Position numbers and translations under genes: made by a program. Under the pieces are notes generated by a model. It ran no database searches, was not told where the DNA came from, and saw only the letters and a program-made list of their open reading frames with translations. 63,215 nt of DNA from Pseudomonas putida (lineage in GTDB: Bacteria > Pseudomonadota > Gammaproteobacteria > Pseudomonadales > Pseudomonadaceae), in NCBI RefSeq assembly GCF_028682635.1, contig NZ_JANHLK010000032.1, forward strand, positions 1 to 63,215, written 5' to 3'. The first letter of the stretch is position 1. Every line of letters begins with the position of its first letter. This document shows positions 33,756-42,799 of the stretch, one piece after another.

Positions 33756-36530
33756 GTGCGCTGGCTCAGGATTGCCATAACTCTAACCGTCACAATGCTG
33801 ACCTTGCTCTGCATGCTCCCGGCCCAAGCCGCGCAAGGCAGTGGCTGGGCGGTATTGCTCGACGAACAGGGTGACCTGCAGCTGAGCGATATCCGCTCCG
33901 CCCGCTACACCAATCAATTCAGCCCCATCGAACTCGACCACCTCACGGCGGCCGAGCCCGAGGGTGCGCTATGGCTGCGTTTCAAGCTTGCGCCGGGCAA
34001 GCATGAACAATTGCTGCGGGTGTTCGCACCCGATCTGCTGCACTTCAACCTGTATGTGTTTGACGGCGACAAGCTGATCGAGCAATCCCATACAGGCAAC
34101 GAGCAACCGCTGGCAGACCGCCCATTGCCCAGCAGCGACTTCATGCTGCCGTTGCCGCAAAGCGAAAAGACCCTGGACGTTTACCTGCGACTGGTTTCCG
34201 AACACCAGTTGAGGCCCTACATCACCTTGCAATCGGCGGTCATCACCGCGGCCAATCAGAACCAGACGCTGGTCTACGGGCTGCTGTTGGGTTGCATTGC
34301 CATGCTGATCCTGCACAACCTCATCCGCTATGCCTATACCCGCTCGACCAGCAGTGTCTGGCTGGCGGTGTGCGAAGCCTTGTTGATGCTCAGCCTGGTG
34401 CTGTTGTTGAACCTGGCGGGCCCCTGGATCCCGGACTGGCAGGCCGTGCAAACCCCCGGTGCCTACCTCGCCTTGCTGCTGACGGCCCCCAGCGGCCTGA
34501 TATTTGCCTATCGTTTCTTCAAGCCCCTCGGCCCGCATCCGCTGAACAAGCTGCTGGTGGGCGACATCCTGTTCATCATGATCTGCAGCCTGCTGTTGTT
34601 GTTCGTCAACACGCTGCCGCTGAACATCATCACCTACGCACTGGTCGCACTGGCCGGCCTGAGCATGTTGTTCGTCAGCGCCTATCACTGGCAAAAAGGC
34701 TATCGCCCGGCGCGGCTGTTCGTGGCGGCCATGGTGGTATTCAACCTTGGCACCCTGATCATCCTGCCCGCCTTGCTGGGGCTGACCCTGATCGAACCCC
34801 ATGACCTGATCACCACCCTGCTGGTGTTCATCTGCATCAGTGGCCTGTTGATGAGCATTGCCCTGAGCGAACGCCAGCGCAGTATTACCGAAGCTCGTTT
34901 CAGTATCAGTCGCGACCTGGCGGCCAGCAACGCCGAGGTCAATGCCAAGGCCGAGTTCCTGGCAAAGATCAGCCATGAGATCCGCACGCCGATGAATGGC
35001 GTGCTGGGCATGACCGAGTTACTGCTGGGCACGCCGCTGTCGGTCAAGCAGCGCGATTATGTGCAGACCATCCACAGTGCCGGCAACGAACTGCTGACAT
35101 TGATCAACGAAATTCTCGACATTTCCAAACTCGAGTCCGGACAGATCGAACTGGATGATGTGCAGTTCGATCTCAACGCCCTGATCGAAGACTGCCTGAG
35201 CATCTTCCGCGCCAAGGCCGAGCAGCAGAACGTCGAGCTGATCAGCTTCATCCAGCCACAAGTACCGCGCGTGATCAGTGGCGACCCGACGCGCTTGCGC
35301 CAGACGTTGCTGAGCCTTTTGGAAAACGCCCTGAAGAAAACCGACGAAGGCGAGATCCTGATCGTCGTCGCCCTCGACGAACGCAGCAGCCATCCACGCC
35401 TGCGCATCGCCGTACAAGACAGCGGCGAACCGATGGACGCCGAAGAGCGCGACGCGCTGATGCACGCCGAACTGCACAGCAAGCATTTCCTCTCGACCAA
35501 CCACCTGGGCGGTAATCTGGGGCTGGTGATCGCCCGTCAACTGATTCGCCTGATGCAAGGCGAATTCGGCATCAAGAGTGGCAACAACCAGGGCAGTACC
35601 TTGTGGCTGACCTTGCCGCTGGACCCTGACCGCCTGGAGCATCCGACCTCGGACCTCGATGGCCCGCTGCAGGGTGCACGGGTACTGGTGGTGGATGACA
35701 ACGACACCTGCCGCAAGGTGCTGGTGCAGCAGTGCACCGCCTGGGGCTTGAACGTGAGCGCCGTACCCTCGGGCAAGGAAGCGTTGGCGTTGTTACGCAC
35801 CAAGGCGCACCTGCGTGACTACTTCGATGTGGTCCTGCTGGACCAGAACATGCCCGGCATGACCGGCATGCAACTGGCTGCCAAGATCAAGGAAGATCCG
35901 AGCCTGAACCACGACATCCTGCTCATCATGCTGACCGGCATCAGCAATGCGCCGAGCAAGATCATCGCGCGCAACTCGGGGATCAAACGCATCCTGGCCA
36001 AACCCGTGGCCGGCTATACCCTCAAGACCACCCTGGCCGACGAACTGAACCAGCGCAACAAAGGGCTCGCGGTCCCGCAACACTCGCCATCCGGCCCGCC
36101 GTTGCCGATCAAGGTGCCCAGCGATTTCCGCATTCTGGTGGCCGAAGACAACAGCATTTCGACCAAGGTCATCCGCGGCATGCTGGGCAAGCTCAACCTG
36201 CAACCGGACACCGCCAGCAATGGCGAAGAAGCCTTGGTGGCGATGAAGGCGCAGCGTTACGACCTGGTGCTGATGGACTGCGAAATGCCGATCCTCGACG
36301 GCTTTTCGGCGACCCAGCAGCTGCGTGCCTGGGAAGTCGGCAATCAGCGGACCCGCACCCCGGTGGTCGCGTTGACCGCACACATCCTCGCCGAGCATAA
36401 GGAGCGGGCACGCCAGGCCGGAATGGACGGACACATGGCCAAGCCGGTCGAGCTCTCGCAGTTGCGCGAATTGATCGAACACTGGGTTGCCCAGCGCGAT
36501 CAGAACCGCACGACGACGCCAACGTCCTGA
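33756..36530 (+). CDS. retS: hybrid sensor kinase RetS
   Basis: This is a 924-residue membrane hybrid kinase. A signal segment is followed by a 7TMR-DISMED2 periplasmic domain (about 40-180), seven membrane helices (about 188-390), HisKA with H407 (LAKISHEIRTPMNGVLGM), an ATPase domain and two receivers. The phosphoacceptors are D696 (DVVLLDQNMPG) and D841 (LVLMDCEMPILDG). The ATPase domain lacks a normal G1 box (VQDSGEPMDAEE replaces DNGxGI), as expected for RetS. RetS in P. aeruginosa blocks GacS by direct contact and favours the planktonic, acute state. A GTG start is used with AAAGGA eight bases upstream. Confidence 0.93.
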   Translation: MRWLRIAITLTVTMLTLLCMLPAQAAQGSGWAVLLDEQGDLQLSDIRSARYTNQFSPIELDHLTAAEPEGALWLRFKLAPGKHEQLLRVFAPDLLHFNLYVFDGDKLIEQSHTGNEQPLADRPLPSSDFMLPLPQSEKTLDVYLRLVSEHQLRPYITLQSAVITAANQNQTLVYGLLLGCIAMLILHNLIRYAYTRSTSSVWLAVCEALLMLSLVLLLNLAGPWIPDWQAVQTPGAYLALLLTAPSGLIFAYRFFKPLGPHPLNKLLVGDILFIMICSLLLLFVNTLPLNIITYALVALAGLSMLFVSAYHWQKGYRPARLFVAAMVVFNLGTLIILPALLGLTLIEPHDLITTLLVFICISGLLMSIALSERQRSITEARFSISRDLAASNAEVNAKAEFLAKISHEIRTPMNGVLGMTELLLGTPLSVKQRDYVQTIHSAGNELLTLINEILDISKLESGQIELDDVQFDLNALIEDCLSIFRAKAEQQNVELISFIQPQVPRVISGDPTRLRQTLLSLLENALKKTDEGEILIVVALDERSSHPRLRIAVQDSGEPMDAEERDALMHAELHSKHFLSTNHLGGNLGLVIARQLIRLMQGEFGIKSGNNQGSTLWLTLPLDPDRLEHPTSDLDGPLQGARVLVVDDNDTCRKVLVQQCTAWGLNVSAVPSGKEALALLRTKAHLRDYFDVVLLDQNMPGMTGMQLAAKIKEDPSLNHDILLIMLTGISNAPSKIIARNSGIKRILAKPVAGYTLKTTLADELNQRNKGLAVPQHSPSGPPLPIKVPSDFRILVAEDNSISTKVIRGMLGKLNLQPDTASNGEEALVAMKAQRYDLVLMDCEMPILDGFSATQQLRAWEVGNQRTRTPVVALTAHILAEHKERARQAGMDGHMAKPVELSQLRELIEHWVAQRDQNRTTTPTS

Positions 36531-36594
36531 GCCGACAGACTCCACGGCGCCTGTTAGACTCCCCCTCGACTTCCCTCGCCAGTGAGCCTGCCCC

Positions 36595-37191
36595 ATGCTC
36601 CACGTGTTGTTCAGCGTTTACCTGAAGATGCTGGTGCTCTACAGCCCGTTCTTCGTGTTGTCCTGCTTCATCAGCCTGACCCGCGGTTATTCGCGCAAGG
36701 AACAACGTCGACTGGCCTGGAAAGTGGCCATTGCCACCTTGGTCTCCAGCGTCTTGCTGTACCTGTTCGGGCGGGTAATTTTCAGCGTGTTCGGCATCAC
36801 CGTGGACGCCTTCCGCATCGGTGCCGGCAGTGTGCTGTTCATCTCGGCGCTGGGCATGGCCCAGGGCAAATCGGCGGTGCAGACCGACAACGTGCAACAG
36901 GACGTGACCATAGTCCCCCTGACCATCCCGCTGACCGTCGGCCCCGGCACCATTGGCGCCTTGCTGGTGATGGGCGTGAGTCAGCCGCACTGGGACGACA
37001 AACTCACGGCCATCGTCAGTATTGCCCTGGCCAGCTTTACCGTGGGGGTGGTGCTGTACCTGTCCAACCGTATTGAACGCATACTCGGCGACCAAGGCTT
37101 GCAGATAGTCAGCCGATTGATGGGGCTGTTTGTGTGTGCGCTGGCGGCGCAGATTATATTCACGGGCGTGAAGGGTTACCTGGTGCCCTGA
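36595..37191 (+). CDS. MarC/YhgN family membrane protein
   Basis: This is a 198-residue integral membrane protein with six hydrophobic segments and the family signatures ISLTRGYSRKEQRRLAWK, DAFRIGAGSVLFISALGM and VPLTIPLTVGPGTIGALLVM. MarC-type proteins are widespread, and their substrate is unknown; the old link to multiple antibiotic resistance is not supported. It follows retS by 64 bp on the same strand, as in P. aeruginosa. The next genes downstream (cobalamin and copper) do not belong to that conserved order. Confidence 0.85.
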   Translation: MLHVLFSVYLKMLVLYSPFFVLSCFISLTRGYSRKEQRRLAWKVAIATLVSSVLLYLFGRVIFSVFGITVDAFRIGAGSVLFISALGMAQGKSAVQTDNVQQDVTIVPLTIPLTVGPGTIGALLVMGVSQPHWDDKLTAIVSIALASFTVGVVLYLSNRIERILGDQGLQIVSRLMGLFVCALAAQIIFTGVKGYLVP

Positions 37192-37204
37192 ATGCTCCAG
37201 CACA

Positions 37205-37227
37205 CCCAGAGGTCAGTAACCTCTGGG
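37205..37227. terminator. symmetric hairpin between convergent genes
   Basis: The perfect inverted repeat cccagaggt / acctctggg with a 5-base loop lies 14 bp after the marC stop and 8 bp before the stop of the convergent unknown gene. It could end transcripts from both sides, although a T tract is lacking. Confidence 0.6.
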
Positions 37228-37235
37228 CCTGCTGA

Positions 37236-38060
37236 TTATTGTGTGCGTTTACGGCGTTGAAACCTTTTTACCAACTGCGTGCTCTGGTGCAGACCGAGCA
37301 CTGCTTCAATTTCTTGTTTGACGTGAGAATAACGAAGCGGGTTGAAAGTGACAAAAGAGGCGGCGCGAAAAGTATTCAGGTCCGATGTCTTCCAGTCTAA
37401 AAAAACCACCTTGCCATCGTCTTTGTCGGCATTGCTGTCGATGGACGACAACATGATCAGGACCAGACCATTCTTCAGTTGCTCGCAGGGCAATATCGCC
37501 AGTTTGACACCTTTGGTCTTCGTGACTTCATAGTTGAAAACCTTGATGGTTTCGGGCTCCTTCTTCAGCGCATCCAGGGTGGAATCCGCGACCGCGCCCA
37601 ATACCGTCGCCCCAGGAATGGCCGCTTTTGCCGCATCGATACCCGACTTGATAATGTCTGTGACGATGTTGGCCATCGTCAGCTGCACAGCACTGCGACT
37701 GTGCTCGACATAACCGCTGTCGGGAACGTAGCAGCCCAGATCTTCCATGCAATTTAGAAATGCACGATGCCACTCCTTAGGCTTTTTATCACCCGGGACT
37801 TCCAGGGTCGCCTCCATCTTCGAAAACTTGATGATGTTTTCGATAATTTCCATGTTCTCGAGTGACACATTGTCGCCGTAACCGACAAGTGTATTCCCAA
37901 GGACAACGGCATCGAGCTCCTTGGTAGGACTCGAAACTTCCACGGTGGCCAGCTTTTGCATTCGGGCAACATTCGGCATCAGGGACTGGCGCCGCGCAAT
38001 ACGCCAGCCGACCAAGTCATTACTTTCTTCTACACTCAGAGAACCTTCATTATTTAACAT
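37236..38060 (-). CDS. unknown protein A, paralogue of the one at 42800
   Basis: The product is about 274 residues, with no signal peptide and no membrane helix except a weakly hydrophobic stretch (AAKAAIPGATVLGAVAD). I do not recognise the family. The ATG at 38060 has AAGGA nine bases upstream; the frame could begin at a TTG at 38069 but the spacing is wrong. It resembles the protein encoded at 42800-43450 over most of its length. Shared elements are the EW(H)..L..LG block, a TLDALK segment, an I/V-L/M-P-C/A strand, a (V/L)(V/F)F(L/F)DW(K/E) motif and a basic end. The 5-prime end is AT-rich compared with neighbours, which suggests acquisition. It sits downstream of cobJ but after a terminator. 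Confidence 0.6.
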   Translation of the reverse strand: MLNNEGSLSVEESNDLVGWRIARRQSLMPNVARMQKLATVEVSSPTKELDAVVLGNTLVGYGDNVSLENMEIIENIIKFSKMEATLEVPGDKKPKEWHRAFLNCMEDLGCYVPDSGYVEHSRSAVQLTMANIVTDIIKSGIDAAKAAIPGATVLGAVADSTLDALKKEPETIKVFNYEVTKTKGVKLAILPCEQLKNGLVLIMLSSIDSNADKDDGKVVFLDWKTSDLNTFRAASFVTFNPLRYSHVKQEIEAVLGLHQSTQLVKRFQRRKRTQ

Positions 38061-38176
38061 ATCAAACAATCCTTATTAGTTTCGTTTAGCGCCCTCCTGG
38101 GCAAAACGAATCTAACCCACTGCACCGCCGCCTACAAACTGCACTAATGACCATATGTGTATAACTTGAAGCCAGA

Positions 38177-38209
38177 CAAAAAATCGCCCGAGCCAACGAC
38201 TCGGGCGAT
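38177..38209 (-). terminator. intrinsic terminator of cobGHIJ
   Basis: On the minus strand the stem atcgcccgag / ctcgggcgat with a 7-base loop is followed directly by a run of five or more T. It lies 32 bp after the cobJ stop and separates the cobalamin genes from unknown protein A. Confidence 0.93.
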
Positions 38210-38240
38210 CCAATGTTATTCAATTTGAAAACAGAAATGC

Positions 38241-39935
38241 CTATTTGATGTCGATCAACTTGTCACCATAACTTCGTGGCGTGTACACCCATGACAACCC
38301 ATGCAAGCGTGGAAACACCCGGGTCGTGGATGAACCGATCAACACCATGGTTCGCATGTCGACCTGATCCGGCGTCAATTGACCGAGGGTCGTTACCCGC
38401 AAAGTCTGTCCCGGACGGGCGATATCGCGCCCCAGCACCACCGGTGTATCGGCTGCACGGTGCCGGGCGACGACCTCCAGTGCGCGCCCCAACTGCCACG
38501 GCCGTGACCGTGAGATCGGGTTATAGAACGCCATCGCCAGATCAGCCTGCGCCGCCAGGTCCAGGCGTTTCTCGATGATCTCCCATGGCTTGAGGTTGTC
38601 CGACAGCGACAGCACACAGAAGTCATGCCCCAGCGGTGCTCCCGCCTGGGCGGCTGTCGCCAGTGAGGCCGAGACACCCGGCAGGATCTCCAGGTCGACC
38701 TGATGCCAGGCCGGGTCGCCGGATTCATGCAGTGCTTCGAGCACCGCCGCCGCCATGGCAAATACGCCGGGATCCCCGGAAGATACAACCACCACACTGC
38801 GGCCTTGCACAGCGAGCTCAAAGGCATGCCGGGCGCGCTGCATTTCTTCACGGTTGTCGGTGCAGTGCAACACCTGGTCTGGCCGATAAGGGCCCGCCAT
38901 GCGCACATAGGTTTCATAGCCGAGGACGTCGTTGGCCCGCGCCAGTTCCGCCTTGACCGCCGGCACCATCAACTCGACAGCACCCGGACCGATACCGATG
39001 ACGGCAAGGCGCCCGCGGGGACGACCGATCAGCGTGACGTCCAGCGGCTGTTCGGCGACCGCCAGGGTAATTCCGTTATCGGTGTGCAGAACCACGGGGA
39101 GCCCGATCACCTCCTCGACGCTGCCCGCTGCCGTAAACCGCAGCGCGACACCCAACTCCAGCGCCACATCATGCAGCGTCGGATTACCCATCATCTGATC
39201 GCTGGCCAACAGGCACGCCAGTGATTGCTGCGCAATTTTCGCCCGGCGCAAAGCCTGGCGAATGGCCTCGGGCAGGTCTGCAACGTCGTCGCTCACTAGC
39301 GCTACGACGCTTTTTGGATAGATCAGCAACTCATTGGCCGCAGGTTCGCGCTCGGCGGTGCTGACATGAATCGACAGATTCGCCTGCTGATCCTGGGGCA
39401 ACTGTGCTTGCGCGAGCCAAGGTGCCTCACCTTCGATCCGTACAGGTTCGCCGCCGAGCAGGTCGGACACAAAACGTTTGCCGAGCTCCAGGTCAGCCAA
39501 TGCATAGCCGCTTGGCGGGTTGAGCAAACAGGTGCCGAAGCGCAGCTCGCCACTGGTGGTGATCGCCGCCGCCACGCCCAGCCCTTGGGCAATTTCCCGG
39601 GCCAGCAGGTTGACGCCGCCCAGGCCGCCCAACAGCGGCACCACCGCGCTGCCATCTTCGGCAACCGCCAGGACCGGCGGCTCCGCGCCCTTTTCCAGCA
39701 GCAGCGGCGCCAGGGTGCGAATCACGATGCCGGCCGCGCACAGTGCGATGATCGGCGTGTCCTGTTGATAGAGCTCACGCAGGGTTGCGCCGAACTCCTG
39801 GTAGAGGCGGTCAGCACCGTCGACCCGTTCGGCCAGGCCGTGGATCAGGGCGCCCGGGTACAACTGCTGGATCTTGCGTGCGGTAGCGAGGCTGCCATTG
39901 CCGAGAATGACAATCGCCGGGACGGGACGAGTCAT
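38241..39935 (-). CDS. cobJ: CbiG-CobJ fusion, precorrin-3B C17-methyltransferase
   Basis: The product is about 564 residues and has two parts. The first (about 1-310) is CbiG-like: VILGNGSLATARKIQQLYPG, IIALCAAGIVIRTLAPLL, GGLGGVNLLAREIAQGLG, and a CbiG-C/CobE-like segment ending in a basic-to-acidic linker. The second (about 315-564) is the CobJ methyltransferase: LAVIGIGPGAVELMVPAVKA, GYETYVRMAGPY, VSSGDPGVFAMAAAVLEAL, ILPGVSASLATAAQAGAPLG and DMRTMVLIGSSTTRVF. It methylates C17 during ring contraction. The ATG at 39935 overlaps the cobI stop (TGATG) and has AAAGGTGG upstream; a GTG at 39947 is the alternative. Such fusions are usual in Pseudomonas. Confidence 0.9.
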   Translation of the reverse strand: MTRPVPAIVILGNGSLATARKIQQLYPGALIHGLAERVDGADRLYQEFGATLRELYQQDTPIIALCAAGIVIRTLAPLLLEKGAEPPVLAVAEDGSAVVPLLGGLGGVNLLAREIAQGLGVAAAITTSGELRFGTCLLNPPSGYALADLELGKRFVSDLLGGEPVRIEGEAPWLAQAQLPQDQQANLSIHVSTAEREPAANELLIYPKSVVALVSDDVADLPEAIRQALRRAKIAQQSLACLLASDQMMGNPTLHDVALELGVALRFTAAGSVEEVIGLPVVLHTDNGITLAVAEQPLDVTLIGRPRGRLAVIGIGPGAVELMVPAVKAELARANDVLGYETYVRMAGPYRPDQVLHCTDNREEMQRARHAFELAVQGRSVVVVSSGDPGVFAMAAAVLEALHESGDPAWHQVDLEILPGVSASLATAAQAGAPLGHDFCVLSLSDNLKPWEIIEKRLDLAAQADLAMAFYNPISRSRPWQLGRALEVVARHRAADTPVVLGRDIARPGQTLRVTTLGQLTPDQVDMRTMVLIGSSTTRVFPRLHGLSWVYTPRSYGDKLIDIK

Positions 39936-40669
39936 CAGCCTTGCCACCTTTCACCGGGAACGATGATCAGCGAAAAATACGGCGAAGACAGCGGATCGAC
40001 CTGATCCAGCGGCACGATCTTCTGGTTGGCCATGGTCGCGCGCTCGACGTACAGCGCTCGCCCGGCCAGGCCCAGTTCTTCCAGCACCTGGCGGACCTTG
40101 GGGAAATTGCGCCCCAGCTTCATGACCACCGCGGCATCGGCATCGGCCAACCGGCGCTTGAGCTCTTCGTGCGGCAGCACGCCGGACAACACCGACAGGC
40201 TCTGGTTGCGGTACACCAGTGGCGCACCGAGCACCGAGGCGCCGCCCAGCATCGAGCAGACACCCGGCACGACTTCGGCCTCATAGCGCTCGGCCAGACG
40301 GTCGTGCAGGTACATGTAGGAGCCGTAGAAGAAGGGATCGCCTTCGCAGATCACGGCCACGTCACGACCGGCATCGAGATGCGCGGCCAGTTGTTCGCCA
40401 GCGGTATCGTAGAAATCGCTGATCACCTGCTCGTAGGACAGCGGCGCCGGCAAGGCCTCGGTGGTGACCGGGTAGACCAGTGGCAGCAGCGTCTGCGCGT
40501 CCTGCAGGTGTGCTTCGATGATGCCGAAGGCATTGCCCTTTTTGCCTTTGGCAACGAAATACGCCACCACCGGCGATTCGCGCAGCAGGCGCAGGGCCTT
40601 GACGGTAATGAGTTCCGGATCACCGGGGCCGACGCCAAGGCCGATCAAACGTCCTGGTTGCTGCATCAT
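39935..40669 (-). CDS. cobI: precorrin-2 C20-methyltransferase CobI
   Basis: This is a 244-residue SAM-dependent corrin methyltransferase acting on precorrin-2 to give precorrin-3A. It shows the tetrapyrrole methylase pattern: IGLGVGPGDPELITVKALRL, VAVICEGDPFFYGSYMYLHD, VVPGVCSMLGGASVLGAPLV and VVMKLGRNFPKVRQVLEEL. The start overlaps the cobH stop (ATGA) and the stop overlaps the cobJ start, so translation is coupled across cobH-cobI-cobJ. Two consecutive ATG codons are present; the first is given. Confidence 0.95.
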   Translation of the reverse strand: MMQQPGRLIGLGVGPGDPELITVKALRLLRESPVVAYFVAKGKKGNAFGIIEAHLQDAQTLLPLVYPVTTEALPAPLSYEQVISDFYDTAGEQLAAHLDAGRDVAVICEGDPFFYGSYMYLHDRLAERYEAEVVPGVCSMLGGASVLGAPLVYRNQSLSVLSGVLPHEELKRRLADADAAVVMKLGRNFPKVRQVLEELGLAGRALYVERATMANQKIVPLDQVDPLSSPYFSLIIVPGERWQG

Positions 40670-41292
40670 TCAATCTCCGTGGCGAGGGCATTGACGGCGG
40701 CGGCAGCCATGGCGCTACCACCCAGGCGGCCTTGCATGATCACAAAGGGCACGCCGCGACTGTTCGCCGCGAGCATCGCCTTGGACTCGGCGGCGCCGAC
40801 AAATCCCACCGGGAAACCGAGGATCAGGGCAGGCTTGGGGGCACCGGCGTCGAGCATTTCCAGCAGGTAGAACAAGGCGGTCGGCGCATTGCCAATCACT
40901 ACCACGCTGCCTTCCAGGTAGGGACGCCACAGCTCCAGCGCCACGGCCGAGCGCGTATTGCCCAGCTCACGGGCCAGGTCCGGCACGCTGTCATCGCGCA
41001 GGGTGCAGATCACTTCGTTGTTCGCTGGCAAGCGCGCGCGGGTCACGCCCTCGGAGACCATTCGCGCATCGCACAGAATCGGCGCCCCCGCGGCTAACGC
41101 ATCGCGCCCGGCCTTGCCCGCGCCTGCGGAAAACTGCAGGCCATCGATCGCCTCGACCATACCGCAGGCGTGGATCACCCGGACCGCGAGTTTTTCCAGA
41201 TCAGCCGGGATTCGCTCCAGGTTGGCCTCGGCGCGAATGATCGCGAAAGAATTGCGATAGATCTCCTGACCGTCGCGGATGTAATCAAGCAT
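40666..41292 (-). CDS. cobH: precorrin-8X methylmutase CobH
   Basis: This is a 208-residue enzyme that moves a methyl group from C11 to C12 of precorrin-8X to form hydrogenobyrinate. The catalytic histidine lies in AVRVIHACGMVEAI. ILCDARMVSEGVTRARLP, VVIGNAPTALFYLLEMLDAG and ILGFPVGFVGAAESKAML are typical. The ATG at 41292 is chosen on the family N-terminus (MLDYIRDGQEIYRNSFAIIR) with GGAG upstream; it overlaps the end of cobG by 8 bp. The open frame extends further up only inside cobG. Confidence 0.95.
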   Translation of the reverse strand: MLDYIRDGQEIYRNSFAIIRAEANLERIPADLEKLAVRVIHACGMVEAIDGLQFSAGAGKAGRDALAAGAPILCDARMVSEGVTRARLPANNEVICTLRDDSVPDLARELGNTRSAVALELWRPYLEGSVVVIGNAPTALFYLLEMLDAGAPKPALILGFPVGFVGAAESKAMLAANSRGVPFVIMQGRLGGSAMAAAAVNALATEIE

Positions 41293-42607
41293 CAAGGGGA
41301 CTCCGTGGGCGGGCATCAAGCCATGCGCCAGCCGCTTCAATTGTGAGATTGCGTGCTTGCAGCGCGCCGAAACCCGGCAACGCTGCATCGCGAAAATAAA
41401 GATCGTAGTGACCGGTACCGGTCGCCAGCAGTGTGACGGGCGCCGTATGGGCGCATGCACAGGAGCGCGGGCAACCCGACAAGTGCACCTGCTGCCGCTC
41501 CGTCAGATCGTGCAGCCGTGCCGCCAGTTGCCGCGCATCGCCCTTGGTATCCGCCAGCCCTTTGGCGCAACCGGCCGAGCCGGTGCAGGCCACCACAGAG
41601 CACAGGGCCTGACGGGGGTCGACCAGGAAACCCAGCGCCTGCAACTGTTGGATGACGAGCGCGGCATCCTGGTGACGGATATTGGGCAGCAACAGGCTTT
41701 GCCACGGCGTCAGGCGCAGGCTGGCGTCACCCAGAGTTGCGCAGAGCTCGGCCGCCCCCTTGAGCATCGTCGGGTCGAGCCGCCCCAGCGGTGGCATGGC
41801 GCCGACGTACATCAGGCCTTCCTGACGTTGTGGAAAACTGCCGATGGGTAGACCGGAACGGCGAGCCGGGGCTTGCCATTGTCCGATGTCGAGCAAGGGT
41901 ACGCGCCCGGCCAGCGTTTGCAGCAACGAAGGGCGCGAATGTTCGGCCAGCAGATGGCGCATTCGGGTCTGGTCCGGCCGCGCGAGTTCCAGAAACAACT
42001 CCAGCACGGCCACCACCAGGCGATGTCCATCGCCCAGCAATACCGCGCCGACGGGTGTGTCTACAGGACACCCGGCAAGACCGAAGACCAGCAGTGCCTC
42101 GCCGTTGCGCTCAATCGCGCTCAACCACAGGTCATGTGGATGCTCGAGCATCGCCACGCTTTCACCGCCATCAAGCTGCACCGCGAACTTGGCCGATAAC
42201 TCATGGAAGCGCGGATGGGTTTGCAAGCTGTTTAGAATTTGCCGGGCCAGCGGCCGAGTGTCGATCAGCATGTCCTGATCGATGCCGGCACTCGGGCTCA
42301 GCATCAGATTGCGCACGTCGTCGCCAAGGGCAGTGGTGGGGCCAAGTCCCGCGGCCAGCAGGCTCTCGATCAACGCCGGCGTCTGCTGACCAATCCCGCG
42401 AATTTGCAGGTTCGCCCGGTTGGTCGCTTCGATGACGCCACCGGCATACCGCCGGGCAGCATCAGCGACAGCCACGGCCTGGTCCGCGCGCAGGGAGCCA
42501 CCGTCGAGTTTGATCCGGCAAATTCCGCCATCCAGCGCCTGGACGACACGCAACAACCCGGGACAGGCCGAAGGGCGCAAAGGACTGGAGGCTTGAGGTG
42601 AATTCAC
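41285..42607 (-). CDS. cobG: precorrin-3B synthase CobG
   Basis: This is a 440-residue member of the nitrite/sulfite reductase-like family. It is the oxygen-dependent monooxygenase that makes precorrin-3B and marks the aerobic cobalamin route. It has the ferredoxin-like repeat start (LDGGICRIKLDGGSL), RANLQIRGIGQQ, and a C-terminal [4Fe-4S] site built from CTGSAGCAKGLADTK and HLSGCPRSCACAHTAP. A GTG start is inferred and no strong ribosome binding site is visible. It is the first gene of a tightly overlapping minus-strand operon cobG-H-I-J. Its promoter should lie in the 192-bp gap shared with unknown protein B. Confidence 0.93.
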   Translation of the reverse strand: MNSPQASSPLRPSACPGLLRVVQALDGGICRIKLDGGSLRADQAVAVADAARRYAGGVIEATNRANLQIRGIGQQTPALIESLLAAGLGPTTALGDDVRNLMLSPSAGIDQDMLIDTRPLARQILNSLQTHPRFHELSAKFAVQLDGGESVAMLEHPHDLWLSAIERNGEALLVFGLAGCPVDTPVGAVLLGDGHRLVVAVLELFLELARPDQTRMRHLLAEHSRPSLLQTLAGRVPLLDIGQWQAPARRSGLPIGSFPQRQEGLMYVGAMPPLGRLDPTMLKGAAELCATLGDASLRLTPWQSLLLPNIRHQDAALVIQQLQALGFLVDPRQALCSVVACTGSAGCAKGLADTKGDARQLAARLHDLTERQQVHLSGCPRSCACAHTAPVTLLATGTGHYDLYFRDAALPGFGALQARNLTIEAAGAWLDARPRSPLDA

Positions 42608-42799
42608 GGGATGACCGGTAACGGGACGAAGAGCGGCATTATGCCTGCTTTATCCAGCCGGATGAAAAGACCGAGTGGATTGACGACGAAACGCAAGTAC
42701 TTACAGAAAGAATCAAATTAACACGCCGAGAAATTTTCAACTGCCCGGGGGCTCTTGTACTTTGCAGTGACCAACAAGGATGTTTGTCAGGAGTTGCAT

